In this document: piece after piece, positions 44,126-53,070 of the stretch
Numbering within the stretch: the first letter of the stretch is position 1
Layout of the letters: each line of letters opens with the position of its first letter
Source: Pseudomonadota bacterium
GTDB taxonomy: Bacteria; Desulfobacterota; Desulfovibrionia; Desulfovibrionales; Desulfomicrobiaceae
NCBI GenBank assembly: GCA_018902545.1
Contig: JAHIQM010000020.1
Coordinates: 141,794 to 205,793, forward strand
Direction of reading: 5' to 3'
DNA: 64,000 nt
Notes under the pieces: generated by a model
Databases searched by the model: none
What the model was told of the DNA's origin: nothing
The model's input: only the letters and a program-made list of their open reading frames with translations
Translations under genes and position numbers: made by a program

Positions 44126-45445
44126 CTAAGCCTCTGGCTTTTCCATGCATTCATAGATGATGTCGCCGAGGAATTTGATCTCCATACCAAGATGGTAGGC
44201 ATGCACCGTGTCTTCAAGCCCGCCGTGGCAGTTGTGGCATGGGGCCACGATAGTTTTCACGCCGGTCGCCTTCAGTTCTTCAGCCTTGGACTTGCTGCCC
44301 GCCACGCGTACGTTTTTAAAAGGCGGGCCGCAGTTGATGACGCCGCCTCCGGCCGTGCAACAGATGTTGTGCTCGCCGTGGGAGGCCATCTCGACGATGT
44401 CGCCATCAATGAGAAAGCGGACCAGTTCGCGCAGCTTTTCGTGCAGGCCCCGTCCGCGGACCACGTTGCACGGGTCGTGCACGGTCACGGGTCCCGGATA
44501 CTTCTTGGCCAGCTTGATCTTGCCGTCACGCATGAGTTCCCAGAAGAATTCGATGGAGTGAACGACGGGGATCGGATGCCACATCCAGCCGTCCCACCGG
44601 TTGCCCACGTCGTAGATGGATCGGAACGCATGGCCGCATTCGCCCATGACGATGCGTTTGACTTTGAGTTTCTGGGCGCTCTCGAAGTGTCTGCGCTTGA
44701 GCCGGCCCATCATCTCGAAGTCGCCGGTGAACATGCACATGTCCGAATTGTCCCAGCCTGGTTCGGCCGGCATGGTCCAATCCACCCCGGCCGCGTGCAT
44801 GATGGCTGCAGCCTGATAGATGAGCTGGGTCCGGAATTTGGGTTCGGGGGCGATGACCGAGTAATAGATGTCTGCGCCTTCTTTGTCCAAAGGGATGCGC
44901 ATGTTCGGGAACTCCTCGCGGGCCTCTTCTTCCTGCCACTGCAACGTGTCTGCCCATTCGTCATCCTTGACCCACATCTGGTTGAATGTGGCCGAATGAC
45001 TATGGGCCGTATCCTGGATGTACTGCGGGGTGACGCCCAGTTTATGACAAATGCGGCGTATGACGGTCATGATGTAACCCGTGTCGATGCCGATTGGGCA
45101 GTAGTGCACGCAGCGACGGCACAGGTTGCATTCCGTATAGGCGAGCTGCGCCATCCCGTAGATGAAGTCAGGTTCGACCTTGCCGCCTTTGTCCAGCAGG
45201 ACGTCCAGCGTCTGGCGCACCTTGCCTGCCGGGGTATAGCTCGGGTCGTCGGGGTGTGACTGCGCGTAATGACAGGCTGTTGCGCACATGCCGCAGCGCA
45301 TGCAGGTTTCGGAATAGACCTTCAGGCGCGCCCCGGTCTCGTTTTTGAGGACGGCATTGACCGTTTTTTCAATTTTTTCCGGAGTGAGCCGGGAGACCCC
45401 GCGCCGTAAGCCCACATCCTCAATGAGTCTATCGTGAATTCCCAT
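44126..45445 (-). CDS. tmcB: Tmc complex CCG-domain iron-sulfur subunit
   Basis: This 439-residue protein resembles HdrD and DsrK. Two ferredoxin-type clusters are seen near the N-terminus (CMRCGMCATACH and CNLCRRCVHYCP), and Cys-rich CCG elements near the C-terminus (HNICCTAGGG and APCHNCHGGLED) can hold a special [4Fe-4S] centre as in heterodisulfide reductase. It probably acts on the cytoplasmic side of the Tmc complex on a thiol/disulfide partner. GAGGAGG precedes the start. tmcC is 21 bp upstream. Confidence 0.93.
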   Translation of the reverse strand: MGIHDRLIEDVGLRRGVSRLTPEKIEKTVNAVLKNETGARLKVYSETCMRCGMCATACHYAQSHPDDPSYTPAGKVRQTLDVLLDKGGKVEPDFIYGMAQLAYTECNLCRRCVHYCPIGIDTGYIMTVIRRICHKLGVTPQYIQDTAHSHSATFNQMWVKDDEWADTLQWQEEEAREEFPNMRIPLDKEGADIYYSVIAPEPKFRTQLIYQAAAIMHAAGVDWTMPAEPGWDNSDMCMFTGDFEMMGRLKRRHFESAQKLKVKRIVMGECGHAFRSIYDVGNRWDGWMWHPIPVVHSIEFFWELMRDGKIKLAKKYPGPVTVHDPCNVVRGRGLHEKLRELVRFLIDGDIVEMASHGEHNICCTAGGGVINCGPPFKNVRVAGSKSKAEELKATGVKTIVAPCHNCHGGLEDTVHAYHLGMEIKFLGDIIYECMEKPEA

Positions 45446-45466
45446 GTCTTGATCCTCCTCGGGATG

Positions 45467-46126
45467 TTACCAGTCGCGGGCGTGCCGCACTCCGCCGAAT
45501 TCCGAACCCATGTACGACCTCGTGAACACCGCGAAGACCATGTGCGAGAGGCGCGTCCAGGGAATGGCCACCAACATGATCTCTCCGGCGAGAATGTGCA
45601 GGATGATCATCGTGTCGTAGTCGAGGATCTGGCGGAAAGCCAGAAAGCCCGTCATAAACGGGGCGAAAACGATGGCCAGCGCGATCCAGTCCGCCTTTTT
45701 CGTGATATAGCGGACGTTGGGATCCTGCAGACGACGGACGGCGAAGAAGACGCACAGGGCGATGACCACGATGGTCAGATAGTCGCCGATGGGGTCGGGG
45801 ATGGCCGGAAAGGAGATGCCGAAGAACTGGTCCCACAGCATCACGTGCGCCGTGAGGAAGATCGGCACGGCGAAGATCAGCACGTGAAAGAGGAAGGTGG
45901 CTACGGTCAGGGCCGGGTTCTTGCGCCAGCCCAGGGTCGCGAAAGGGGTCACCCAGTGGGCGATGGAGCGCAGGGAGTACTTCCAGCTCATGAAAGCTAT
46001 GGACGAAGTGTCCTTGGATTTGGCCAGTTTGTACATGCTTGCCAGGCGCCATGCGCATCCGGCGAAAAAGGCCGTCCAGGTCAGCCAGGCCAGGGGGCCG
46101 GTCACAAATTCGTAAATGGTGTTCAT
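45467..46126 (-). CDS. tmcC: Tmc complex cytochrome b membrane subunit
   Basis: This 219-residue integral membrane protein of the nitrate reductase gamma/DsrM type has five helices, for example TVATFLFHVLIFAVPIFLTA and MIILHILAGEIMLVAIPW. Histidines near the membrane faces (FLFHVL, FLTAHVML, ILHILAGE, LSHMVF) can bind haem b. It should anchor TmcA and TmcB and exchange electrons with the quinone pool. AAGGAG precedes the start. It is 19 bp after tmcD. Confidence 0.92.
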   Translation of the reverse strand: MNTIYEFVTGPLAWLTWTAFFAGCAWRLASMYKLAKSKDTSSIAFMSWKYSLRSIAHWVTPFATLGWRKNPALTVATFLFHVLIFAVPIFLTAHVMLWDQFFGISFPAIPDPIGDYLTIVVIALCVFFAVRRLQDPNVRYITKKADWIALAIVFAPFMTGFLAFRQILDYDTMIILHILAGEIMLVAIPWTRLSHMVFAVFTRSYMGSEFGGVRHARDW

Positions 46127-46145
46127 GCGTACATTCTCCTTGGGG

Positions 46146-47396
46146 TCAGGCCACCGGGGTTACGACGCGGAAATAGGCGCCCATGTTCATGGCCTTGATG
46201 AGCAGCTTGGTTCCGTCCGGGCTGAACACGGGGTCGAAGACGCGGTCGAAGTCCTTGTCAAAGGGGCGCCCGTTGATCAGGATGGTCTGCCGCCCGCCGC
46301 GTTCCACCTTTACGGCCACATGATTTCCCCTGGGGCTGATCACCGGCTTCCAGGCCATGTCCCACGTTCCTTCCCAGACCCGGCCGTCTACCATGACGCG
46401 CCAGTTTCGGTTGTTTTCCGAACTGAGGGCCGCCACACAGGCGCCGTCGGCTCCGACCATTAGGTCCGTGACCACGGGGAATCTGTCGGACCAGACTTTG
46501 CCGTTCACGGCCACAGTGAATTCGCCAAAATCCGGAGCGACGATGGCCGCGAGGATCTGGCCGTTCTGGCTGAAAGCCTGTTGCCAGCATTGATAAAAGA
46601 CGGGTTCCCAGATGATCTGCCCGTCCTGGGCCATGCCCCATTTCCCTCCGATGCGCACAGGGGCCGCGATTTTGCCTGTCGCGGGGTTGAAGCACGGTTC
46701 CCACACGCATGAATAAAGCTCAGGCCAGAGCTTACCGTTCACGGCGATGGAATAGTCGTAAAGACTGGTGCGTACCTGGGCGGCAACATTATGCCCAGCG
46801 CCGAAGGTCGGCGTCCAGGCGTTGAGAAATTTGCTGTCCCAGGCTTGCCCGTTCACGGCGACTCCGAAGACCCCGGCCTGAAAGGCGTCGAGATCGGCGG
46901 GCTTGAGGGATAGGAGCTGAACCACCGCTGCCGTGGACGTGCCGTCGGCGGAAAGCTGGCTTTGGTTGAGGTTCTCAAACAGGTTCTCCCACGGCGCGGC
47001 GTTGACGCACATGCCGTACTTGCCTCCCGCCTGGAAGCATGTGGCGATTACGGACCCGTCCTGTGAGAATTGTGTTCCCCACATGTAGTCAAAGCGCTCT
47101 TCCCAGAGGGTGTCGTCGACGGCCAGTGTCCATTCATCGTCCTGTTGCACCACTGCGGTGAAGCGTCCGTCAGGACTGAAGCGGGGAAGCCAGGCTTTCT
47201 CGAAGCTGTTTTCCCACGGTGTGCCGTTCACGATGGCGGTGAACGTCTCGTCCTCCAGCCTGGCCAGAGTCGCAATCGTCTGGCCGTCTGGGGACACATG
47301 GGGTTCCTCCGTCCACACCACCCCCTCGGGCAGATCCGTGGAGGCAAGGATCACACGTTTGCCCGGTTCCCAATCCCATAAAGCTGGTGAATGCAT
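46146..47396 (-). CDS. tmcD: Tmc complex WD40-like subunit
   Basis: This 416-residue soluble protein is made of repeated beta-blade units carrying W-sxxF/Y and G-K-W signatures (such as PWENSFEKAWLPRFSPDGRF, AAPWENLFENLNQSQLSADG and GKVWSDRFPVVTDL), giving a seven- or eight-bladed propeller as known for TmcD. There is no signal peptide, so it should be cytoplasmic. It is the first gene of the tmc transcript, with GGAGG before the ATG and a CCCGC hairpin just upstream (47410-47426). Confidence 0.9.
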   Translation of the reverse strand: MHSPALWDWEPGKRVILASTDLPEGVVWTEEPHVSPDGQTIATLARLEDETFTAIVNGTPWENSFEKAWLPRFSPDGRFTAVVQQDDEWTLAVDDTLWEERFDYMWGTQFSQDGSVIATCFQAGGKYGMCVNAAPWENLFENLNQSQLSADGTSTAAVVQLLSLKPADLDAFQAGVFGVAVNGQAWDSKFLNAWTPTFGAGHNVAAQVRTSLYDYSIAVNGKLWPELYSCVWEPCFNPATGKIAAPVRIGGKWGMAQDGQIIWEPVFYQCWQQAFSQNGQILAAIVAPDFGEFTVAVNGKVWSDRFPVVTDLMVGADGACVAALSSENNRNWRVMVDGRVWEGTWDMAWKPVISPRGNHVAVKVERGGRQTILINGRPFDKDFDRVFDPVFSPDGTKLLIKAMNMGAYFRVVTPVA

Positions 47397-47775
47397 ATCG
47401 TCCTCCAGTTTCCCGCATGTTTTGCGGGATTATATTGATTTCCGATGAGAAAAACTGTTGCCGCAATAGCTGCCTGACAGTTCGCGTCGGTCATGGGCCT
47501 GATGGCTACTCTAAAATCTATAGTAATAGTGACCGTATTGACGAAATTTATTTCCATATTAACGTTGTTTTTCACTTATGCAAGTATTTTCTGATAAGTT
47601 ATATAAGTATACATTGAAGGTATAGTTATGAATTAAAACCATACTTGCGATGTGTGGATTTCAATATTCTTCAATTATGCATTGATTTCCTGTCTGTCGT
47701 CATGGCATGACGTTAAGGAAACAGAATGGATTATCTGCCTGGCAAGCCGGGAATACTGTCGAGGAGGGTGATCGG
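47397..47775. promoter_or_regulatory. Divergent promoter region between tmcD and the Rrf2-receiver gene
   Basis: A 379-bp A+T-rich gap holding both promoters. A perfect 15-bp palindrome, CGTCATGGCATGACG, lies at 47699-47713, 63 bp ahead of the regulator start. No GG-N10-GC sigma-54 site was found on the tmc side. No gene is seen in it. Confidence 0.55.
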
Positions 47776-48699
47776 ATGCGGCTGACAACAAAAGGGCGTT
47801 ACGGCATGCGCTTGGTGCTTGATATCGCGCAGCATGGGAGTGACGGGCCGGTGTCCATGTCCGAGGTGTCCCTCCGACAGGACATTTCTCTGAAATATCT
47901 GGAGCGACTGGTGGGAGAGTTGCAACGGGCGGGCATCGTCAAGAGCATGCGGGGCCGGGTCGGAGGGCATTTGTTGGCGATGACGCCCGAGCGCATAACG
48001 GTCGGCGATGTCGTGCGCGCGCTGGAGGGGGAGTCCGCCGACCTGCCGTGCGGCCACAACAGGCTGGCCTGTCCCCGCTCTGTGCATTGCCTGACCAGGG
48101 CCATCTGGGTTGCCGCGGATCAGGCCATGTTTGAGAAACTGGATTCGGTGAACGTGAAGGATATATTGGAAGACGGGCAGAACTGCATGGCCAGGAAGGA
48201 GGAAGCCAAATTTGTTGTGGCCAAGGAGGTGCAGGCGCCGCAGGCGGAGCAGTCGAAACGGCGCAAGACGCTTCCCAGTCGTGTTTTTCTCCGGAGCGCC
48301 AATCAGCAGGGCGGTGATAAGCAGAACCGAGCGGGGGCGGGGGTTAAAACCATCCTCGCTGTGGACGACAACCCGGACATTGTCGAATACCTTGTGTCTA
48401 TCTTCCGTGAGCGTGGCTACGCCGCCTTCGGGGCGACAAGCAGCGAGGAAGCCATGGAGGTGCTCATGCGCCTGAAGCCCGACATGATCACCCTTGACCT
48501 GGAGATGCCCGAGGAGTGGGGGCCCAAATTTCACCAGCGTTACTCCAAGATGCCCCAATTCAGGGATATCCCGGTGGTGGTCATTAGCGGCCTGCCCGGA
48601 ATTCACCGGGCCATCAGCAAGGCGGTGGCGACCTTGAGCAAGCCCTTCAGGCCGGAGGAGGTTCTCGAGGTTGTCGAGGCGGCCATTGGCCCGCCCTAG
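47776..48699 (+). CDS. Rrf2-family regulator fused to a receiver domain
   Basis: This 307-residue protein has residues 1-140 as an Rrf2-type winged-helix regulator: RLTTKGRYGMRLVLDIAQHG, KYLERLVGELQRAGIVKS and three cysteines in LPCGHNRLACPRSVHC that could hold an iron-sulfur cluster. A basic linker (about 145-190) leads to a receiver domain (LAVDDNP; phospho-acceptor in ITLDLEMPEEWG; lysine in LSKPF). In D. vulgaris the hmc operon is controlled by separate rrf1 (receiver) and rrf2 genes; here the two are one protein, divergent from tmc. GAGGAGGG precedes the ATG. Confidence 0.88.
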   Translation: MRLTTKGRYGMRLVLDIAQHGSDGPVSMSEVSLRQDISLKYLERLVGELQRAGIVKSMRGRVGGHLLAMTPERITVGDVVRALEGESADLPCGHNRLACPRSVHCLTRAIWVAADQAMFEKLDSVNVKDILEDGQNCMARKEEAKFVVAKEVQAPQAEQSKRRKTLPSRVFLRSANQQGGDKQNRAGAGVKTILAVDDNPDIVEYLVSIFRERGYAAFGATSSEEAMEVLMRLKPDMITLDLEMPEEWGPKFHQRYSKMPQFRDIPVVVISGLPGIHRAISKAVATLSKPFRPEEVLEVVEAAIGPP

Positions 48700-48734
48700 T
48701 TTTCCCGGTCGCAGCGAGAATGTGTGAAATCTGC

Positions 48735-48767
48735 AAAAAAAAAGCCCCCGCAAATGCGGGGGCTTTT
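48735..48767. terminator. Bidirectional terminator
   Basis: A 10-bp stem (AAGCCCCCGC with its complement), AAAT loop, flanked by A and T runs. It serves the Rrf2-receiver gene and the tRNA-Phe gene on the other strand. Confidence 0.88.
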
Positions 48768-48799
48768 CGTCAAGGCCGAACTGGCGGCTTGTTTTTTCA

Positions 48800-48875
48800 T
48801 GGTGCCGGGGGACAGAGTTGAACTGCCGACACGGGGATTTTCAGTCCCCTGCTCTACCGACTGAGCTACCCCGGC
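48800..48875 (-). tRNA. tRNA-Phe (GAA), copy 2
   Basis: A 76-nt cloverleaf with GAA anticodon and encoded CCA, identical to the copy at 35395-35470. The 4 bp behind its 3' end (TGAA on the minus strand) are also shared; flanks then differ. A decayed insertion-element region begins just upstream. Confidence 0.97.
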
Positions 48876-49034
48876 AACGTGTGATGAGAGGTGCTTTTAT
48901 GCAAAGGCCGGGACGAAGGCAAGAGGGAATTTGGCACTTTCCGCACTTCCCTCACTTTGTCCGAACCAATCTTCGCGGAACCCGCGGTCGTCAAGGAGAG
49001 ACCTGTCTTCGCAATAGCGGACACGTTTGTTTCC

Positions 49035-49543
<509 letters not shown>

Positions 49544-49547
<4 letters not shown>

Positions 49548-49654
49548 TTCTTGAGGGTTTCCCCACGGCTCAAGTTTTTTCCATACTGCCGACAGAAGTG
49601 TTCGGGCGTCATGTTGTTCAGGCTTGAGTGCGGGCGAACGGAGTTGTAGTGCCG
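49544..49654 (-). pseudogene. C-terminal fragment of a second IS3-family transposase
   Basis: Thirty-six codons read RHYNSVRPHSSLNNMTPEHF and on to a TGA stop, the typical end of IS3-group OrfB. It is a different element from the neighbouring fragment, and only its tail is left. Confidence 0.75.
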
Positions 49655-49768
49655 CTTACATTTATTTAGTTGACCCATCAAATAATGTAAATTCTGTTTA
49701 CAATTTGTCGATTTTTTTTCCATGCGTAGTCAAAAAAAACTCTTCCTGTGCGGGTTGAAAAGTTTGAG

Positions 49769-49843
49769 TGACCATCCTGATGGGTGTCTCGCGCCCGGCC
49801 GTGTACGACCTTCTGAAAAAGCTAGAAATCAACAACTGGCCTT
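49769..49843 (+). pseudogene. Remnant of a Fis-type HTH, PrsR-like activator tail
   Basis: An open stretch after an in-frame TGA reads TILMGVSRPAVYDLLKKLEI, very like the last helix-turn-helix of sigma-54 activators of the PEP-CTERM-associated PrsR type (LLGVSRPTLYDLLKKLGI in the usual form, as I recall it). Only the C-terminus survives. A PEP-CTERM protein gene lies 400 bp downstream. Confidence 0.5.
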
Positions 49844-50144
49844 CAGGCTTTTTGGATACTTCGTGACCAATCAACATTCTTTCAGGGCAGGGTAGACATC
49901 CTGCACTCTCCCCTGATTTATGCTGATATTGGACAGTTCGGGCTGCACGCGAGTTTGATTATTCTCCTTTGAACTTATTTTTGTGATTAGGACTGGCGCA
50001 TGCCCTTAACTGACAGCAGTAATTCAGGAATTCTGTAGCGGTCGACAAACACTGAAAGGGTCACGTTCGAAAAACTTTACACTTTGTACCCTCTGTTGCC
50101 ATCGAATACTCAATTAATTGTTTTATCTTAGGCAGCTGTGTCGT
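49844..50144. other. Intergenic stretch without identifiable genes
   Basis: About 300 bp of mixed composition between the activator remnant and the sigma-54-type promoter. Both strands were read; no coding frame, tRNA or repeat could be supported. Confidence 0.5.
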
Positions 50145-50160
50145 TGGAGCACTTATTGCT
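50145..50160 (+). promoter_or_regulatory. Candidate sigma-54 promoter of the PEP-CTERM gene
   Basis: TGGAGCACTTATTGCT has the invariant GG and GC with exactly 10 bp between them and fits TGGCAC-N5-TTGCW at most positions. The start of transcription would be near 50172, about 75 bp before the gene. Confidence 0.6.
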
Positions 50161-50245
50161 TAAAAAAGATGGATTGTGTTGCGTTGTTTGCTGAATTTTT
50201 TGTGGGGATGTGAAGGGATTGCAATATTTTACTGCGGAGGTTTTT

Positions 50246-51277
50246 ATGAAGAAAAAAATGATAGCCGTAGGTCTTGCACTGCTGGCGTCTGCCGGAATTG
50301 CCATGAATGTGCATGCGGGATCATTTTTGAGGGCAGCCTACCAGGATGCCGCATTGGCGATTGATGGTTGGGGAAGTCAGTCTTCATCGTCAGGTTTCCT
50401 GCAGACAGGGAACTTGGGCGGTTCTTCTGTTTTGGCTGCCTGGCTCTACAGCGCCGATGTATGGGGTGGAGGAGTTGCTGGAGATGTTACATTAGAAGAC
50501 ATTTTTTTGCCAAACAATGACGGCATATTGTTGTCACGTCCTGCAAGCAACCCAGTAAACGTCCGTCTCTATGATGTAACAAGTATTGTAAAAAGCAAAA
50601 TTGAATCAGGTCAAACAGATTTCTCAATCAAAGAAAATGGTTATACAGATGGTGAAGTTTTGATTGTGGCTTATAAAAATCAATCTACATCAGGTGGGAC
50701 AGCCATCATTCTTGATGGTGGTTTGGCACAGGGTGGTGATACGACGCGCCTTGATTTTGCATCCCCATACACTGGTGGAGATGCATTTCTTTCCTTGGCG
50801 ATCAGCTACAGTTATGGAGATTTTCAAAACACGAAGGTCACGGTCAAGACTTCCTCGAACCCGAATGGGCGTCTTTTGACCTCTGCCGCTGGTGGAAACG
50901 ATGATGGCAGTTTCCAAGCGGCAGACGGCGCATTGATAACAGTTGGTGGTGTTGGTGACAGTCCGTTGAACCCGCCCAACCCCAATCAGACCGGCGCTGC
51001 CTATGACGACGAACTCTACAATCTTGCATTGGGCAACGATGTCAGTGCTGATCCTTTCCTGCGAAACGGAGATACTTGGCTGGAATTGCTCACCAATAAT
51101 CCCAGTGGCGATGATAACGTATTTGCCACGTTTTTCACATCAACGTTCAGGATTGCAAATGTCAATGACGACGACATCATCAACCCCGACGGCCCCAACC
51201 CTGTCCCCGAGCCGTCAACAGTTTTACTGCTTGCTACCGGCGCTCTAGGACTGGCCTATCTGCGCAGAAAAAATTAG
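50246..51277 (+). CDS. PEP-CTERM sorting-domain protein
   Basis: This 343-residue exported protein has a signal peptide at residues 1-25 (KKKMIAVGLALLASAGIAMN, ending VHAG), a Gly/Ser/Asn/Asp-rich body, and a C-terminal PEP-CTERM signal: VPEPST, a hydrophobic helix and the basic end RRKN. Such proteins are processed by an exosortase and often become surface or extracellular-matrix components; no exosortase is in the window. The body suggests a beta-sandwich, with no family recognised. G+C content is clearly lower than in the neighbours. GGAGG precedes the ATG. Confidence 0.85.
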   Translation: MKKKMIAVGLALLASAGIAMNVHAGSFLRAAYQDAALAIDGWGSQSSSSGFLQTGNLGGSSVLAAWLYSADVWGGGVAGDVTLEDIFLPNNDGILLSRPASNPVNVRLYDVTSIVKSKIESGQTDFSIKENGYTDGEVLIVAYKNQSTSGGTAIILDGGLAQGGDTTRLDFASPYTGGDAFLSLAISYSYGDFQNTKVTVKTSSNPNGRLLTSAAGGNDDGSFQAADGALITVGGVGDSPLNPPNPNQTGAAYDDELYNLALGNDVSADPFLRNGDTWLELLTNNPSGDDNVFATFFTSTFRIANVNDDDIINPDGPNPVPEPSTVLLLATGALGLAYLRRKN

Positions 51278-51439
51278 TTCTTACAGACCTGTGCAATGCG
51301 GGAAAGATGCCTTCACCGACATTCTTTCCCGCTGTCAAACGGCATAGAAAAGTGATCCACCATCGGCTTCCAATTTTTACCCTCTCCGGGCGTGTTTGTA
51401 AGCATCCGACCAACGGCTGTGCGTGGTGCCGCGTTAGCG

Positions 51440-51985
51440 TTACTGGACGGACGTCCTTAGTCTCCAGTTCTCGTTTCCTGTCTCGATGATCTCGCAGTGA
51501 TGGGTCACGCGGTCTAGGAGCGCCGTCGTCATGTTGGCGTCTCCGAAGACCTGCGACTACTCGCCAAAGCTCAGGTTGGTAGTGATCATCACCGATGTTT
51601 GCTCGTAGAGCTTTGACAGCAGATGGAAGGGCTAGCCGAGTTCGTCCAGGCGAGAGTATCAGCCAGACGCCTTACCCTCCGCCTTCTCCTGTTCGAGCTT
51701 GTTGACCAGAGCCAGCAGGTTGATAAAGCGTATTCGTGCCCCGTTGCGGATGCTGATGGCGACGCTCAAGTGCGTCTTGCCGGTGCCCGTACCGCTGACA
51801 AAGACGACGTTCGTCCGCGCCTCCATGAACCCGCCCTGGCACAACGTTCTGATCTGTCTCCTCTCACCGCCGAGGAGAGACGGTAAGTCGAAACCCTCTA
51901 GATCCTTCAACACGGGAAACTTGGCGATCCCCAGCCGATAACGGATGCTACGCATGTGGCGCTCGGCCTTCTCCGCCCGAAGCAA
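51440..51985 (-). pseudogene. IstB (IS21-family helper ATPase) remnant
   Basis: The frame reads RLGIAKFPVLKDLEGFDLPS, the Walker A loop FVSGTGTGKTHLSVAI and, after three in-frame stops (TGA near 51659, then TAG twice), HLLSKLYEQTSVMITTNLSF and [20 protein letters not shown], a typical IstB end. A short internal deletion removes the Walker B region. The N-terminus and the istA partner are missing, so the element is dead. Confidence 0.85.
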
Positions 51986-52162
51986 CTTTAGGAGGATCGG
52001 TAAGGATCATGTCTCAGCTTGTCGCATTTTGTCACGCTGAGACGGCACCACGGTGACGAAACGATAGGCCAGGGCTTATGCCTTGGTCTTTTATTTTGCG
52101 TGGCGCACGGGGTCGCATATCGGTGTGATAGGACGGGAACGCCCATGGATTGGTTACGTTGT

Positions 52163-52633
52163 TTATGTATTTGATGCCTTGCCGCATCCTGGACATTTTG
52201 CTGGCCCATGCGTGATCTCGTGGCCGCACTTGGGACAAAAAACGGGGTCCTCTGGCAAAATGCGAGTGCAATTTGGACAAGTGTCTGCATTGAGAAGTGC
52301 GTCTGATCCGCAATAGTGACAAAAGCGAAACTTCGGAGGGGCAGGCTTTGGCTGTTTTTCCCCTGTGAATACGAATGTTTTTTTTGCTACCTCTGCCGCC
52401 GACTCCGTAAAGATTTGATTGAAGTCTGATCCGCCTAGCTCCCATGCGCGTTTCAAAATATTTTTTTTGACGCCCTGTCTTGCGAGCATGACCGCGAGAA
52501 GTCTGTTTGTACGGTTGGTGTTCCGCCAAATGAGTAAAGGGGCAATGGTCAGGCAAATTGATAAAATCAAAAGGAAAATGACTATGGCCAGATAGAAGAA
52601 AAACCCAAAGACAGAACCTGTCAAACCAAACAT
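52163..52633 (-). CDS. Membrane protein with double zinc ribbon
   Basis: This 156-residue protein has one N-terminal membrane helix (about residues 6-35, FFFYLAIVIFLLILSICLTI), a polar middle and two C-terminal zinc-ribbon units: CHYCGSDALLNADTCPNC, then CPKCGHEITHGPAKCPGC. The zinc part should face the cytoplasm. No specific family is recognised; such ribbons often mediate protein or nucleic-acid contacts. The ATG at 52633 has GGAGG upstream, so a longer frame was rejected. It is a single gene beside the IS21 remnant. Confidence 0.75.
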   Translation of the reverse strand: MFGLTGSVFGFFFYLAIVIFLLILSICLTIAPLLIWRNTNRTNRLLAVMLARQGVKKNILKRAWELGGSDFNQIFTESAAEVAKKTFVFTGEKQPKPAPPKFRFCHYCGSDALLNADTCPNCTRILPEDPVFCPKCGHEITHGPAKCPGCGKASNT

Positions 52634-53028
52634 TGTGCGGCCTCCATTTTTCAATGCATTTACCACGCATTGCTCTGTTGGTCAGCAAAAAAAGTTGTCA
52701 TACGTTTTGTGCGCACGGGGTAGGGCCGGAAAAGTTTATTCAAAGAGTTCAGGGCAAGTGCGCAAGCATTTGTAAAGCATCTGTGCCGGGTGTTGAGAAA
52801 TGTTGAAACAGAATGGTGGTTTTTTTTGGTGGGGTGCCGAGCAAAAAAAGGTGCCCTTCCCGCCCTGGCCGGGTGAAAATATCCATGCCCGTACTGGGGT
52901 GGTCGTGGCATGGATCTGACCGAGAAAAAGGGCCGGGGTTGTCCGGGCAATAGGGGTAAATAATGGCCGTGAAACCAGTGCTTGGGGGACAGGTGGGGGA
53001 CAAAATCTTTGATTGTCGAAAGAACAGG
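52634..53028. other. Intergenic stretch next to tRNA-Arg
   Basis: About 400 bp between the zinc-ribbon gene and the tRNA-Arg terminator. Open frames here lack ribosome-binding sites and family resemblance and were rejected. A G-rich direct repeat (GGGGGACAGG/TGGGGGACA) at about 52985-53001 is the only visible structure. Confidence 0.5.
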
Positions 53029-53062
53029 AAAAGGCTTACCGCATTATTGCGTGTAAGCCTTT
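53029..53062 (-). terminator. Terminator of tRNA-Arg
   Basis: AAAGGCTTAC pairs with GTAAGCCTTT around a 13-nt loop; T residues follow on the minus strand. Confidence 0.75.
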
Positions 53063-53070
53063 AATATTCC

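Noticed and set aside
47397..47560. Sigma-54 promoter for tmc
   Set aside because: The nearest GG...GC word on that strand (GGCAGCTATTGC) has only 8 bp between GG and GC, so it does not fit the 10-bp rule.
52749..53003. 84-codon frame before tRNA-Arg
   Set aside because: No ribosome-binding site and no family; runs into a G-rich simple repeat.
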